Made by a program: the position numbers and the translations under genes
From: JBBIGV01 sp037447335
GTDB lineage: Bacteria > Bacteroidota > Ignavibacteria > Ignavibacteriales > Ignavibacteriaceae
Length of the DNA stretch: 64,000 nucleotides
Direction: 5' to 3'
Assembly (NCBI GenBank): GCA_037447335.1
Contig: JBBIGV010000010.1
Location: 10,238-74,237 of the forward strand
Shown here: piece after piece, positions 46,284-54,336 of the stretch
How the letters are laid out: each line of letters begins with the position of its first letter
Position numbering within the stretch: the first letter of the stretch is position 1
Notes under the pieces: generated by a model
The model's input: only the letters and a program-made list of their open reading frames with translations
Databases searched by the model: none
What the model was told of the DNA's origin: nothing

Positions 46284-46730
46284 TTAAAATTGTCTTTCAT
46301 ATTCATGGTTATCAATTTTTTTTCTCTCTCTTAAATTCCAGTAAGATTCTGATTGCCTGTTTATTTTCAGATCGAGAAATTTTTTGCCAAACAACCGACC
46401 GATAATTCCAATCGGAGTAAGTATAAGATAAAACAATACCGATAAAATTACACGTGTCATAAACCAGCCAAGCAATATTGCCAGTATCATCCAGACTTTG
46501 TTAAAAGGTTTAAGTATTTGCGGAACAATAAGTGCTGAAACAAGAAAGAGCACAGAGAGAGATAGAAAAACAATAAACAAATTCTTTCCCGTTATAAAGA
46601 GCACAATTGCAATCAGCAGGAAAACCACACCCATTGTAATTCCGAATTTCTTCAGTGCATCTTTTGTTTGGTTAATATGTTTTATTTCTTCTCTAATCAA
46701 GCTCAAATTCCTTTTCCCATTTAGTGTCAT
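46284..46730 (-). CDS. SxtJ-family membrane protein
   Basis: A 148-residue membrane protein with four hydrophobic helices (about 28-48, 50-70, 78-98, 100-118), including ILLGWFMTRVILSVLFYLI and LTPIGIIGRLFG, typical of SxtJ-like proteins named from the saxitoxin cluster. Its start overlaps the carbamoyltransferase end by 38 nt, so translation is coupled. The exact role is unknown even in named clusters. Confidence 0.82.
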   Translation of the reverse strand: MTLNGKRNLSLIREEIKHINQTKDALKKFGITMGVVFLLIAIVLFITGKNLFIVFLSLSVLFLVSALIVPQILKPFNKVWMILAILLGWFMTRVILSVLFYLILTPIGIIGRLFGKKFLDLKINRQSESYWNLRERKKIDNHEYERQF

Positions 46731-48510
46731 CTTTTAATGGCTGCTGTTCTGTTTTGTCAAGCAGGTAATTTTCTAAAAGCAGATAGTCAATATTTGTTCT
46801 CATAAAGCACCGGTAAGCATCCAAAGGAGTACAAACTATAGGCTCGCCTCTTACATTGAAAGAGGTATTTACTATTACTGCACAACCGTAATCTTCATCA
46901 AACTTTTTTATTAATGAGTGAAAGAGAGGATTTGTTTCTTTATGCACAGTCTGAATACGTGCAGAATAATCAACGTGAGTAACTGCCGGTATATCCGAGC
47001 GCACAACATTGAGCTTATCAATTCCCCATAATTTTGCCTGAGCATCTTCCATTGGCTTTTGTCTCTCCTTTTTTACATCGGCTACGAGCAGCATGTAAGG
47101 CGAGGGGGTATCAAGATCAAAATATTCACTCACTTTTTCGTAGAGAACTGAAGGTGCAAAGGGGCGGAATCCCTCACGGAATTTTATCTTTAAGTTCATC
47201 AATGCCTGCATTTTGGGAGAGCGGGCATCACCAATAATAGACCTTGCACCTAATGCTCTGGGACCAAATTCCATTCTGCCCAAAAACCATCCAACAACCT
47301 TTTCATCATTGATAAGCTTTGATACTACTGATGGTATTTCATCATTTGTTAGTTTTTTATAGGGGATGTTATTGCCGGAAAGAAATTGAATTATGGTTTC
47401 TTCTTTGAATTCGGGTCCTAAGAACGAACCTTTTTGTTTGTCATTTATACCATCAGCACTTCTTTGTTTTCCAAAGTAGTTATACCAGCCAATCAGAGCT
47501 GCACCAACAGCACCGCCTGCATCACTTGCTGCCGGTTGAATCCAAATGCTTTTAAAAGGTCCTTCTTTAAGCAGTTTGCCGTTAGCAACACAGTTTAGTG
47601 CTACTCCTCCTGCCAATACAAGGTTACTCATTCCTGTTTCTTTATGAACATACCGGGCAATCTTCATAACGATCTCTTCAGTAACATCCTGTACAGAGCG
47701 AGCAATATCCATTTCTTTTTGGGTAAGTTTTGATTCGGGAATACGCGGGGGGCCTCCGAACAATTTGTTAAATTTCCTGTTAGTCATCGTTAAACCGGCA
47801 CAATAGTTAAAATACTTCATGTTCATTCTGAATGAACCATCTTGCTTAACATCAATAAGTTCATTCAGAATTATATCTTTATACTTCGGTTCGCCGTAAG
47901 GGGCAAGACCCATAACTTTATATTCACCGGAGTTAACTTTAAAGCCGGTATAATATGTAATAGCCGAGTAAAGCAGGCCTAATGAATGCGGGAATTTAAT
48001 ATCTGCCCATAGTTCAACCCGGTTATCGCAGCCGATGCCGTAGCTTGTTGTTGTCCATTCTCCAACTCCATCCATTGTTATAACAGCGGCTTCTTTGAAT
48101 GGAGATGGATAAAAAGCTGAGGCGGCATGAGATTCATGGTGTTCGGGAAAAATTATTTTGCCCTCATAACCGAGCTCATTTTTAATAAGTTCTTTCATCC
48201 ACAGTTTTTGTCTGATCCAAAGAGGCATTGATTTGATAAATGACTTTATTCCGACGGGTGCATACGCAAGGTAGGTTTCAAGTATTCTTTCAAATTTAAG
48301 AAAGGGTTTATCATAAAATGCAACAAGATCCAGATCTGCTGCCGATAAACTGCTCTCTTCAAGGCAGTATTTTATAGCATTAATCGGGAAGTTGTGATCG
48401 TGCTTTTTTCTTGTAAATCTTTCTTCCTGTGCGGCTGAAATTATTTCACCATCCTGAACGAGGCAGGCGGCGCTGTCATGATAAAATGCCGATATTCCTA
48501 AAATATTCAT
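46693..48510 (-). CDS. carbamoyltransferase (NodU/CmcH/SxtI type)
   Basis: Transfers a carbamoyl group from carbamoyl phosphate (through carbamoyl-adenylate) to a hydroxyl, usually of a sugar or natural product. The 605 residues have the Kae1-like domain: SAFYHDSAACLVQ near the start, HHESHAASAFYPSPF with metal-binding His, MDGVGEW, and GGVALNCVANGKL; the C-terminal YrdC-like half has GPRALGARSI and NTSFNVRGEPIVCTP. ATG 48510 is preferred to a TTG three codons upstream. Neighbours suggest a surface glycan or lipid-linked saccharide as acceptor. Confidence 0.92.
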   Translation of the reverse strand: MNILGISAFYHDSAACLVQDGEIISAAQEERFTRKKHDHNFPINAIKYCLEESSLSAADLDLVAFYDKPFLKFERILETYLAYAPVGIKSFIKSMPLWIRQKLWMKELIKNELGYEGKIIFPEHHESHAASAFYPSPFKEAAVITMDGVGEWTTTSYGIGCDNRVELWADIKFPHSLGLLYSAITYYTGFKVNSGEYKVMGLAPYGEPKYKDIILNELIDVKQDGSFRMNMKYFNYCAGLTMTNRKFNKLFGGPPRIPESKLTQKEMDIARSVQDVTEEIVMKIARYVHKETGMSNLVLAGGVALNCVANGKLLKEGPFKSIWIQPAASDAGGAVGAALIGWYNYFGKQRSADGINDKQKGSFLGPEFKEETIIQFLSGNNIPYKKLTNDEIPSVVSKLINDEKVVGWFLGRMEFGPRALGARSIIGDARSPKMQALMNLKIKFREGFRPFAPSVLYEKVSEYFDLDTPSPYMLLVADVKKERQKPMEDAQAKLWGIDKLNVVRSDIPAVTHVDYSARIQTVHKETNPLFHSLIKKFDEDYGCAVIVNTSFNVRGEPIVCTPLDAYRCFMRTNIDYLLLENYLLDKTEQQPLKDDTKWEKEFELD

Positions 48511-48525
48511 TTGTTGCAAAGAAAA

Positions 48526-50367
48526 TTATGGAATGATTTCTCTGCCTTCCTGCCATGGAAAGACCCATTCAATGTTAGGAGCTAATAACGGAACAGCCGT
48601 TATTCTGCCGCCAAAACCGAGATGACGAAATCCAAAAGAGTTAATGCTTGTAACCGGTATCGAAACAAGCAGGTCTGTGTTAAACTGTATGCTGTACTTG
48701 TTAGCAAGCCTGATGGTGTAGTTAATCATCCTGATCCTCGTTTTAGCATAAATAATTTCATTTAAAATCTGGTCCTTCACTTTGTCAAATGGCTGCGGGG
48801 GTATAAATTTTTCTTCATGCTTTTCTATCAATTTAAAGATTGAATAGCCTTCCGACAGTATAACAGGTCCGTAAATATCTCCGGCATTTAAAGTGCCGGC
48901 AATTCTGCCAAGCGCACCATGCTGCAAAACAGAGAACAACCCGAACTTCCCACCCCTGTCTTTTGTCCACTCCCGTTTTGTATAAACCGGGGCAAGTTCC
49001 TCAATTGGTACGCCAGCTTCGATTTTGTGCATCAGCATTTCCATTATTTCCAGGCTGTCGGTAAGGATTTCAATAATATCAACCAGCACAGGAAAATCTT
49101 TTCCCTTGTAATTCCTTTCGTAATATTCTCTCAGTTCGTGCTCTTCAACGGTTACGGAATCGCGGAAAGAGGATTGCATGTACTGAAAAAGATAATTATC
49201 CAGCCACATATTAAGGCTGTTTTGAACTTCAGGGTTCATATCAAGACTGAGTCTGTAACCTTCCCTTGCAAGCAGCTCACGTTCGATGGTTTGTCTTGTT
49301 ACCTGATCTAACAAACCGAGAATGCCCATGGAAGAAACATCCTTTGTGTTAAATCCATCAAAAGCAATTATCCGGATAAATTCTTTCAGAGTAAGTGGTG
49401 CATCTTCAAACTTAATATAAATGATCTGAAGAGAGTCGGCCCCAAAGTATTCTTCCATAGCAGTAATATCTTCGGCAGTAAGTTGGAGCAAGTCGCTGTA
49501 ACCTTCACCAAACCTGAGCTTTTTGTCCTGAAATATTTTTGCAAGTTTAACAGCAAGACTTTTCTGGAGCGGTGCACTTACATCAACTTTCTTATCCTTA
49601 AAAAAATCCCTGAAAAATTTCTTATAAAGTTCTGCTTCTTTTCTTGCCTGAATTGTTTTGCTTACTGTTCTTCGTGCTTCTTCTATATCTTCATCTGTAG
49701 TGAAGATGAGATCAACCCGATTCTTAAGAGTAAAAATATACCAGCCGTCCGGTGTCAGGATCGGGGATGTAAATCCGCCATATTGCAGATTGTATAAACT
49801 ATCTTCCACCTCATCAGCCATCTGTCCGTAAAAAATTTCTATTGGATCGGGCTGCTCGTCAAATTCAGGTCGCTCTACAAGAATAGAATCGAAAGGAATT
49901 CCAAGCTTCATCAGGTTATACAGATTGTTTATTTCTTCTTCATCCTCAGAAAAAATAAAGTTGACGAACAACCTTGCTGAGTTGCGTGTCCATCCCTCTC
50001 TTAATTCTTCGTCACTGATTTGAACCTGATCCCGAATGATTTTATGATAAAGTGCATCACGCACAAACATTTTTTCGAACATTTGAGCAGAGAATTTAAT
50101 TACTTCGGCAGTGTCAAGTCCGTTAGCAGCAGCTTCAAGCGCCCATAATTTTTCAGCTATCAACGTATAAAGCATTTCAAGCTTAAGCGGGATTTCCATC
50201 TTCCTGATCTGCTTTCTGAACATAGGTGTAAATTCGTAACGCTTTTGGAACTCATCCTTTGAGATGTTTAAATGCCCAACCCGCGCGACCGTATTATCAT
50301 CAAGGTGCTGGGTGAAATGGCAGAAATTTAAAGTTAAGCAAAGTGCGGTAATAAAAAAGATGCGCAT
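48526..50367 (-). CDS. SurA/PpiC-type peptidylprolyl isomerase, exported
   Basis: A 613-residue periplasmic foldase. A short N-terminal signal (ITALCLTLNFC) is followed by a SurA-like helical N-domain (VARVGHLNISKDEFQKRYE), and two parvulin-like segments, about 155-230 (YGGFTSPILTPDGWYIFTL) and 430-520 (REWTKDRGGKFGLFS ... GPVILSEGYSIFKL). Such proteins aid outer-membrane protein folding. Its stop lies 15 nt before the carbamoyltransferase start, so they are probably cotranscribed, although the biological link is unclear. Confidence 0.85.
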   Translation of the reverse strand: MRIFFITALCLTLNFCHFTQHLDDNTVARVGHLNISKDEFQKRYEFTPMFRKQIRKMEIPLKLEMLYTLIAEKLWALEAAANGLDTAEVIKFSAQMFEKMFVRDALYHKIIRDQVQISDEELREGWTRNSARLFVNFIFSEDEEEINNLYNLMKLGIPFDSILVERPEFDEQPDPIEIFYGQMADEVEDSLYNLQYGGFTSPILTPDGWYIFTLKNRVDLIFTTDEDIEEARRTVSKTIQARKEAELYKKFFRDFFKDKKVDVSAPLQKSLAVKLAKIFQDKKLRFGEGYSDLLQLTAEDITAMEEYFGADSLQIIYIKFEDAPLTLKEFIRIIAFDGFNTKDVSSMGILGLLDQVTRQTIERELLAREGYRLSLDMNPEVQNSLNMWLDNYLFQYMQSSFRDSVTVEEHELREYYERNYKGKDFPVLVDIIEILTDSLEIMEMLMHKIEAGVPIEELAPVYTKREWTKDRGGKFGLFSVLQHGALGRIAGTLNAGDIYGPVILSEGYSIFKLIEKHEEKFIPPQPFDKVKDQILNEIIYAKTRIRMINYTIRLANKYSIQFNTDLLVSIPVTSINSFGFRHLGFGGRITAVPLLAPNIEWVFPWQEGREIIP

Positions 50368-50504
50368 AATTTTCGTATCAAATCAGATTAACTTAATTTA
50401 TATTGTGTTTCAAATTATACGAATATCGTAATAAATACAAAGTAAAAATAAGTAATTGGAAACACTTCACACTAAAGAAAAAACCTTTTTCATTATAAAA
50501 TAAA

Positions 50505-52421
50505 ATGACAGATAAAAGTTTAAAGATCAGGGATGAAAAAAAGAATCGCCATAAAGCTGCACCGCCCCCTCGCTGGTATTATATAATTCTGTTCCTGATA
50601 CCGGTTTTATTCTTTGTCATTTTTGAACTATCGCTGCGTTTATTTGATTATGGCGAAAAGTACGAGCAGTTCATAACCTATCCGGATCATTATCCTGATA
50701 AGTATTTCCTCAATCCGGGTTTAACAAAGAAATATTTTACAAATCTTAAAGAAGGACCGAGTCCGATTCCCGACGGTTTTGATATTATCAAAAGAGAAAA
50801 TTCCTTCAGAGTGTTTTTACTCGGAGGAAGCAGCGCTGCCGGATGGCCTTATCCGCCCAATGCATCAATATCGCGCCAGCTAAAACGAAGACTTGAACTC
50901 CTCTATCCCGATAATACAATTGAAGTTATTAACTGCGGCATCTCTGCAATAAACAGTTATACAATAAGAGATTTTATTCCCGACATTATAAAACAAAAGC
51001 CTGATCTAATTATTATTTATGCGGGGCACAATGAGTACTATGGTGCGTTGGGAGTAGCTTCGTCAAGTACTTTGGGACAAAACAGATGGCTCATTAATAC
51101 CTATATATGGCTTCAGCAATTCCGAACCGCACAACTTATTCAGAACATTATTAAAGGAATTTACGGCTGGTTCGGCAGCGCAATGCAGGAAGGCGAATTT
51201 ACAACGAATGAAACTCTGATGGCGAGAATGATCGGTGAGTCGTTAATACCTTATAAATCGGAATTATTTTATTCCGGTCTTGAACAGTTTGAAGGCAACT
51301 TACACGACATACTGAAAATGTTTAAGGATGCGGATGTTCCCGTTATTATCGGTAGTGTTACATCAAACCTTAAAGACTTAAAACCGTTTATTTCTTTAAG
51401 TGAAGGTGAGCATCCTTCCGCTGAAGAAGTATTCAAACAGGCGCAGTCAGAATATGAACTGGGAAATTATTCTTATGCTGCTGAACTGTTCCTTAAAGCC
51501 AAAGAACTTGATGCGCTCAGGTTTCGCGCCCCGAAAAAAGTAAATGAAATAATAGCGTCTGCTGCGCGGAAATTCGGATATATGATGACTGATATTGATT
51601 CGGTTTTTAAATCTTATAGTCCGAATAGGATAGTCGGATATAATCTTACAGTTGATCATCTTCATCCGAATATTGATGGTTATAACCTGATTGCAAAATC
51701 ATTTTTTGAAGCGATGGAAAAGCAGAATTACCTGCCAGCGGGAAAACGAAATAACCTCTCACTTATTATTCAGGACAGCGTATTGAACGCGCAGTTTCCC
51801 TTCACAGGAATTGATTCCGTTATTGCACACATAAAGCTTATAACATTAATTGGCGCATATCCGTTTGCGCCGCGGGGATCTCCGAATCACCTGCTTAATA
51901 ATTTCAGACCGGAAGATGTAATTGATAGTTCAGCGATGAAAGTGATCAGAAAAGAAATGTTGTGGGAAGAAGGGCATTATGAAGTTGCAAAAAGATATTA
52001 TTACAGCGGCGATTATGATAATTTTCTGAGGGAGATGAACGCTGTGATTGAGGAACGACCATTTAATGATGTTACCTGCGAAACTACAATTAATTTACTG
52101 ATTGACGCTCAGCAAACGGACAGGGCGCTGCCGTATTTACACCGGCTGCACAAACTTAAGCCTTCGTACTTTACAAACAAATGGATCGGACAGATTTATC
52201 TTGTAAATAATAATTATACAGACGCACTGCTTTATCTTGGAGAAGCAAGCAAGTTGCCTGAAGCTGATTTCCAGTTGTGGTATAATCTTGCGGGGGCTTA
52301 CTATTATAACAATAAAATTGAACTTGCACTATCGGCAGTAAAAAACAGTCTTGCACTCAACCCAAATTATCATTTGGCAAAAAATTTTTACGAGCAGTTG
52401 AAAACATTGAGTATGGAGTGA
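50505..52421 (+). CDS. membrane-anchored SGNH/GDSL hydrolase with TPR tail
   Basis: A 638-residue protein with one N-terminal transmembrane helix (about 26-46; ILFLIPVLFFVIFELSL). The SGNH esterase fold shows block I GGSSAAGW (about 104-111), block III AGHNEYYG (near 174) and block V VDHLHPNIDGY (near 383) with the catalytic Asp-His. TPR repeats cover about 540-635. Genes like this commonly accompany carbamoyltransferase/SxtJ/DUF5989 clusters; it is divergent from them by 137 nt. It may add or remove acyl groups on an extracytoplasmic glycan. Confidence 0.88.
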   Translation: MTDKSLKIRDEKKNRHKAAPPPRWYYIILFLIPVLFFVIFELSLRLFDYGEKYEQFITYPDHYPDKYFLNPGLTKKYFTNLKEGPSPIPDGFDIIKRENSFRVFLLGGSSAAGWPYPPNASISRQLKRRLELLYPDNTIEVINCGISAINSYTIRDFIPDIIKQKPDLIIIYAGHNEYYGALGVASSSTLGQNRWLINTYIWLQQFRTAQLIQNIIKGIYGWFGSAMQEGEFTTNETLMARMIGESLIPYKSELFYSGLEQFEGNLHDILKMFKDADVPVIIGSVTSNLKDLKPFISLSEGEHPSAEEVFKQAQSEYELGNYSYAAELFLKAKELDALRFRAPKKVNEIIASAARKFGYMMTDIDSVFKSYSPNRIVGYNLTVDHLHPNIDGYNLIAKSFFEAMEKQNYLPAGKRNNLSLIIQDSVLNAQFPFTGIDSVIAHIKLITLIGAYPFAPRGSPNHLLNNFRPEDVIDSSAMKVIRKEMLWEEGHYEVAKRYYYSGDYDNFLREMNAVIEERPFNDVTCETTINLLIDAQQTDRALPYLHRLHKLKPSYFTNKWIGQIYLVNNNYTDALLYLGEASKLPEADFQLWYNLAGAYYYNNKIELALSAVKNSLALNPNYHLAKNFYEQLKTLSME

Positions 52422-52525
52422 TGAAGGGAAGTTTAAAAGACTATCAAAGATAGTTCTGCAAGATCAATTCTGAATAAACATTATTTAAGAATTTTACGGA
52501 TGCAGCTTAATTAGTATCTATAAAA

Positions 52526-53008
52526 TTATTCAACTAATCTTGTAATCAATTGAATAATTTTATTCTTACTAATTTCTACGGCAATACTATCAATGCTTAC
52601 ATAACTTATCTGTGGAGATGTATTTGCCTTTGTAACAGCATTATTTTTGTAAAAAGCATTAGTCATTTTACCTCTCAATGAATACCACACATAAACAGTA
52701 TCAGAATCTTCATTTATTTCTTTTAACGGGTTGGGATTTTTATTATAACTGCCATAGGAAACAAATAAGTTAAGAAGAATTGTGTCAGTATTTATACTAA
52801 CAGTTTCGATTGAATACGGAATGATGTCTTTGTGAAATTGTGTTTTCCCTTGTTCAAGAACGATGTTAACTGTATCAGCTTTGCTGATTATTAAAACCGA
52901 GTCATTAAATGTTCCTTCATAAAATTCGCCCAGGTCATCTGCCGTATTACACGAAATAAAAAAAACCGCGATTGATAGTATTGTTAGAGAGCCTATATTA
53001 CTCATCAT
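52526..53008 (-). CDS. hypothetical lipoprotein (160 aa)
   Basis: A 160-residue protein with a signal peptide ending in FFISC at Cys20, a plausible lipobox. The remainder is beta-rich with alternating strands (YEGTFNDSVLIIS, DTILLNLFVSYG), with no recognised domain. It is convergent with the SGNH gene and lies next to the decayed toxin-antitoxin patch, so it may be part of the same accessory DNA. Confidence 0.6.
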   Translation of the reverse strand: MMSNIGSLTILSIAVFFISCNTADDLGEFYEGTFNDSVLIISKADTVNIVLEQGKTQFHKDIIPYSIETVSINTDTILLNLFVSYGSYNKNPNPLKEINEDSDTVYVWYSLRGKMTNAFYKNNAVTKANTSPQISYVSIDSIAVEISKNKIIQLITRLVE

Positions 53009-53095
53009 TTTATCTGATCTGACTGTTAATTTTATTTTTGTAACTCTTTATTTATACTTCCTGATGTAGCAGCATGTTATACGCAGTTTACTTTT

Positions 53096-53451
53096 TTAGA
53101 CTACTTCTATCCGTATTTTTCTTCCCAATGTTCTCGCATAGCGACCAAGTGTTGATAACTTAATATCTTCTGAATGATTTTCTATTCTTGATGTTACAGA
53201 TTTTTTTGTCTTCAATTTTTTGCTAATTCTTCTTGTGTTAATCCGGATTTTTCCCTTAACTCTTTTAGTAAACCACCGATCTTAAAATTCTGATAACCTA
53301 TATCATCTGTGCCTATTAATTTCTTAAAATATTGTTTAAGAACAATAGAAGTATCTTCAAACAATTCTAAAGTCCAAGTAATTTTATTAGCTTGTTTTCC
53401 AGTAAGAGAATCAAGGAATTCTTTTGCCGGATATTTTCCAAATTCTGTTTT
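53096..53451 (-). pseudogene. HigB-HigA toxin-antitoxin remnant, fused and frameshifted
   Basis: Read on the minus strand, a frame opening directly after a TAG at 53452-53454 gives a HigB-like N-terminal half (FGKYPAKEFLDSL ... VLKQYFKKLIGTDDI), which runs straight into a HigA-like Cro/C1 helix-turn-helix (KIGGLLKELREKSGLTQEELAK). So the end of the toxin and the start of the antitoxin have been deleted. After AKN a TGA appears; skipping one missing A restores the usual HigA end (SVTSRIENHSEDIKLSTLGRYARTLG). The toxin also lacks its start. A decayed locus, surely non-functional as a toxin. Confidence 0.8.
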
Positions 53452-53457
53452 CTAGAT

Positions 53458-53745
53458 CTATTTATCTACCCAATAATTAGGTTTTCTATGTTGATGAGCT
53501 ATAGCAAGTATTTGAATGATATTTTTATGGATAGTATAAATTATATTATAAGGAAAAATATTTACAACTGCTTTCCTTGTATGTTTAGTGTATTCGGGAA
53601 AACTCTCTGGATAATTCCTGATAATTGATAGTGTTCTGTCTATTTAAATAATAAATCTATTGCCTAATCCTTGACTTTGCAGATTATAAAAATCGATAGC
53701 CTCTTGATATTCTATATGTGCTGGTTCAAGAAAATCAATGTTCAT
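53458..53745 (-). pseudogene. ParE/RelE-family toxin with premature stop
   Basis: A 95-codon ParE/RelE-superfamily toxin frame beginning ATG at 53745. EYQEAIDFYNLQSQGLGNRF and the later YPESFPEYTKHTRKAVV, with NIIYTIHKNIIQILAIAHQHRKP, are typical. A TAA at 53644-53646 falls where this family usually has Glu (RFII-stop-IDRTL), so the toxin is cut to 33 residues. The antitoxin gene upstream overlaps by 4 nt and is intact. Confidence 0.82.
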
Positions 53746-53945
53746 TTCTTTAGAATTTCATCGTATGGAATGCTTTTGACTTTACCATTAAGAAATGCTT
53801 CATATCTTTTTTCCACTTCTTCTTTCCAATATCTCTCGATTTCTTTATCTGGTTCACTTAAACTTTTAGAAAGAGTTTCTTTTATACAAAGTCTTTCTGC
53901 AGGGCTTAAGTTTAATGCATTTTGAATTATGTTTTTAGTATCCAT
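53742..53945 (-). CDS. addiction-module antitoxin (TIGR02574-like)
   Basis: A 67-residue antitoxin of the 'putative addiction module component' family: a helical LSPAERLCIKETLSKSL (13-29) followed by EIERYWKEEVEKRYEAFLNGKVKSIPYDEIL (35-65), the usual C-terminal toxin-binding end. A CTGGAG site lies 6 nt before the ATG. It is intact although its toxin partner is broken, an expected order of decay, since losing the toxin first is harmless. Confidence 0.82.
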   Translation of the reverse strand: MDTKNIIQNALNLSPAERLCIKETLSKSLSEPDKEIERYWKEEVEKRYEAFLNGKVKSIPYDEILKK

Positions 53946-54021
53946 TTTTCTCCAGTTCTTTACTGTTATAATAGAGAAGCATTATCATTAATTCAATATA
54001 TTAAATTTATATTTTTATCGG

Positions 54022-54050
54022 TAACGTTAAGTTTTTTATCCGAAATTGAG
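54022..54050 (-). repeat. 29-nt attC-arm-like repeat, copy 1
   Basis: On the minus strand this 29-mer (begins CTCAATTTCGGATAAAA, ends AACGTTA) differs at only two positions from 59111-59139 on the plus strand. Both end in a GTTA core, as the right arm of an integron attC site would. Confidence 0.6.
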
Positions 54051-54071
54051 AAAGAAAATATATTTTATATT

Positions 54072-54160
54072 ACATCCGGGCTAACCATCATCCTCCGTTA
54101 TCTGGTTCATCCCCGCCGGTTTTGGAGTGTATCGGGGTAAGTCAAAAAATCTGTGTTCAA
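54072..54160 (-). repeat. 89-bp repeat, copy A
   Basis: Read on the minus strand this equals 57646-57734 with 6 mismatches and no gaps by hand alignment. The conserved core contains CCAAAACCGGCGGGGATG and ends ATGATGGTTAGCCCGGATGT. It stands upstream of the decayed addiction modules on the minus strand. Confidence 0.85.
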
Positions 54161-54280
54161 CCTAAACTTTTACTTTCTCAGTTTCAACAGGAATGTGTGA
54201 AAGGGAAAACATGATGAATTGTTATTGTTTGCCTTATCTAACTGCAGCGTTGCAGGTTGAAACCCATATAGTGCCGGTCA

Positions 54281-54309
54281 TAAAAAAAGGCTGCCCGATT
54301 GAGCAGCCT
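54281..54309 (-). terminator. intrinsic terminator of the M14 peptidase gene
   Basis: On the minus strand AGGCTGC and GCAGCCT form a seven-pair stem with an 8-nt loop followed by TTTTTTT, 28 nt after the peptidase stop. Confidence 0.88.
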
Positions 54310-54336
54310 GTGATTGCTTAATTTATTCACTTATTG

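Larger units (their letters stand above)
53946..54336. other. intergenic region with cassette-like repeats
   Basis: About 390 nt without a gene. It contains a 29-nt motif (54022-54050) shared with 59111-59139, one copy of an 89-bp repeat (54072-54160), and the terminator of the M14 peptidase gene. Confidence 0.7.
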
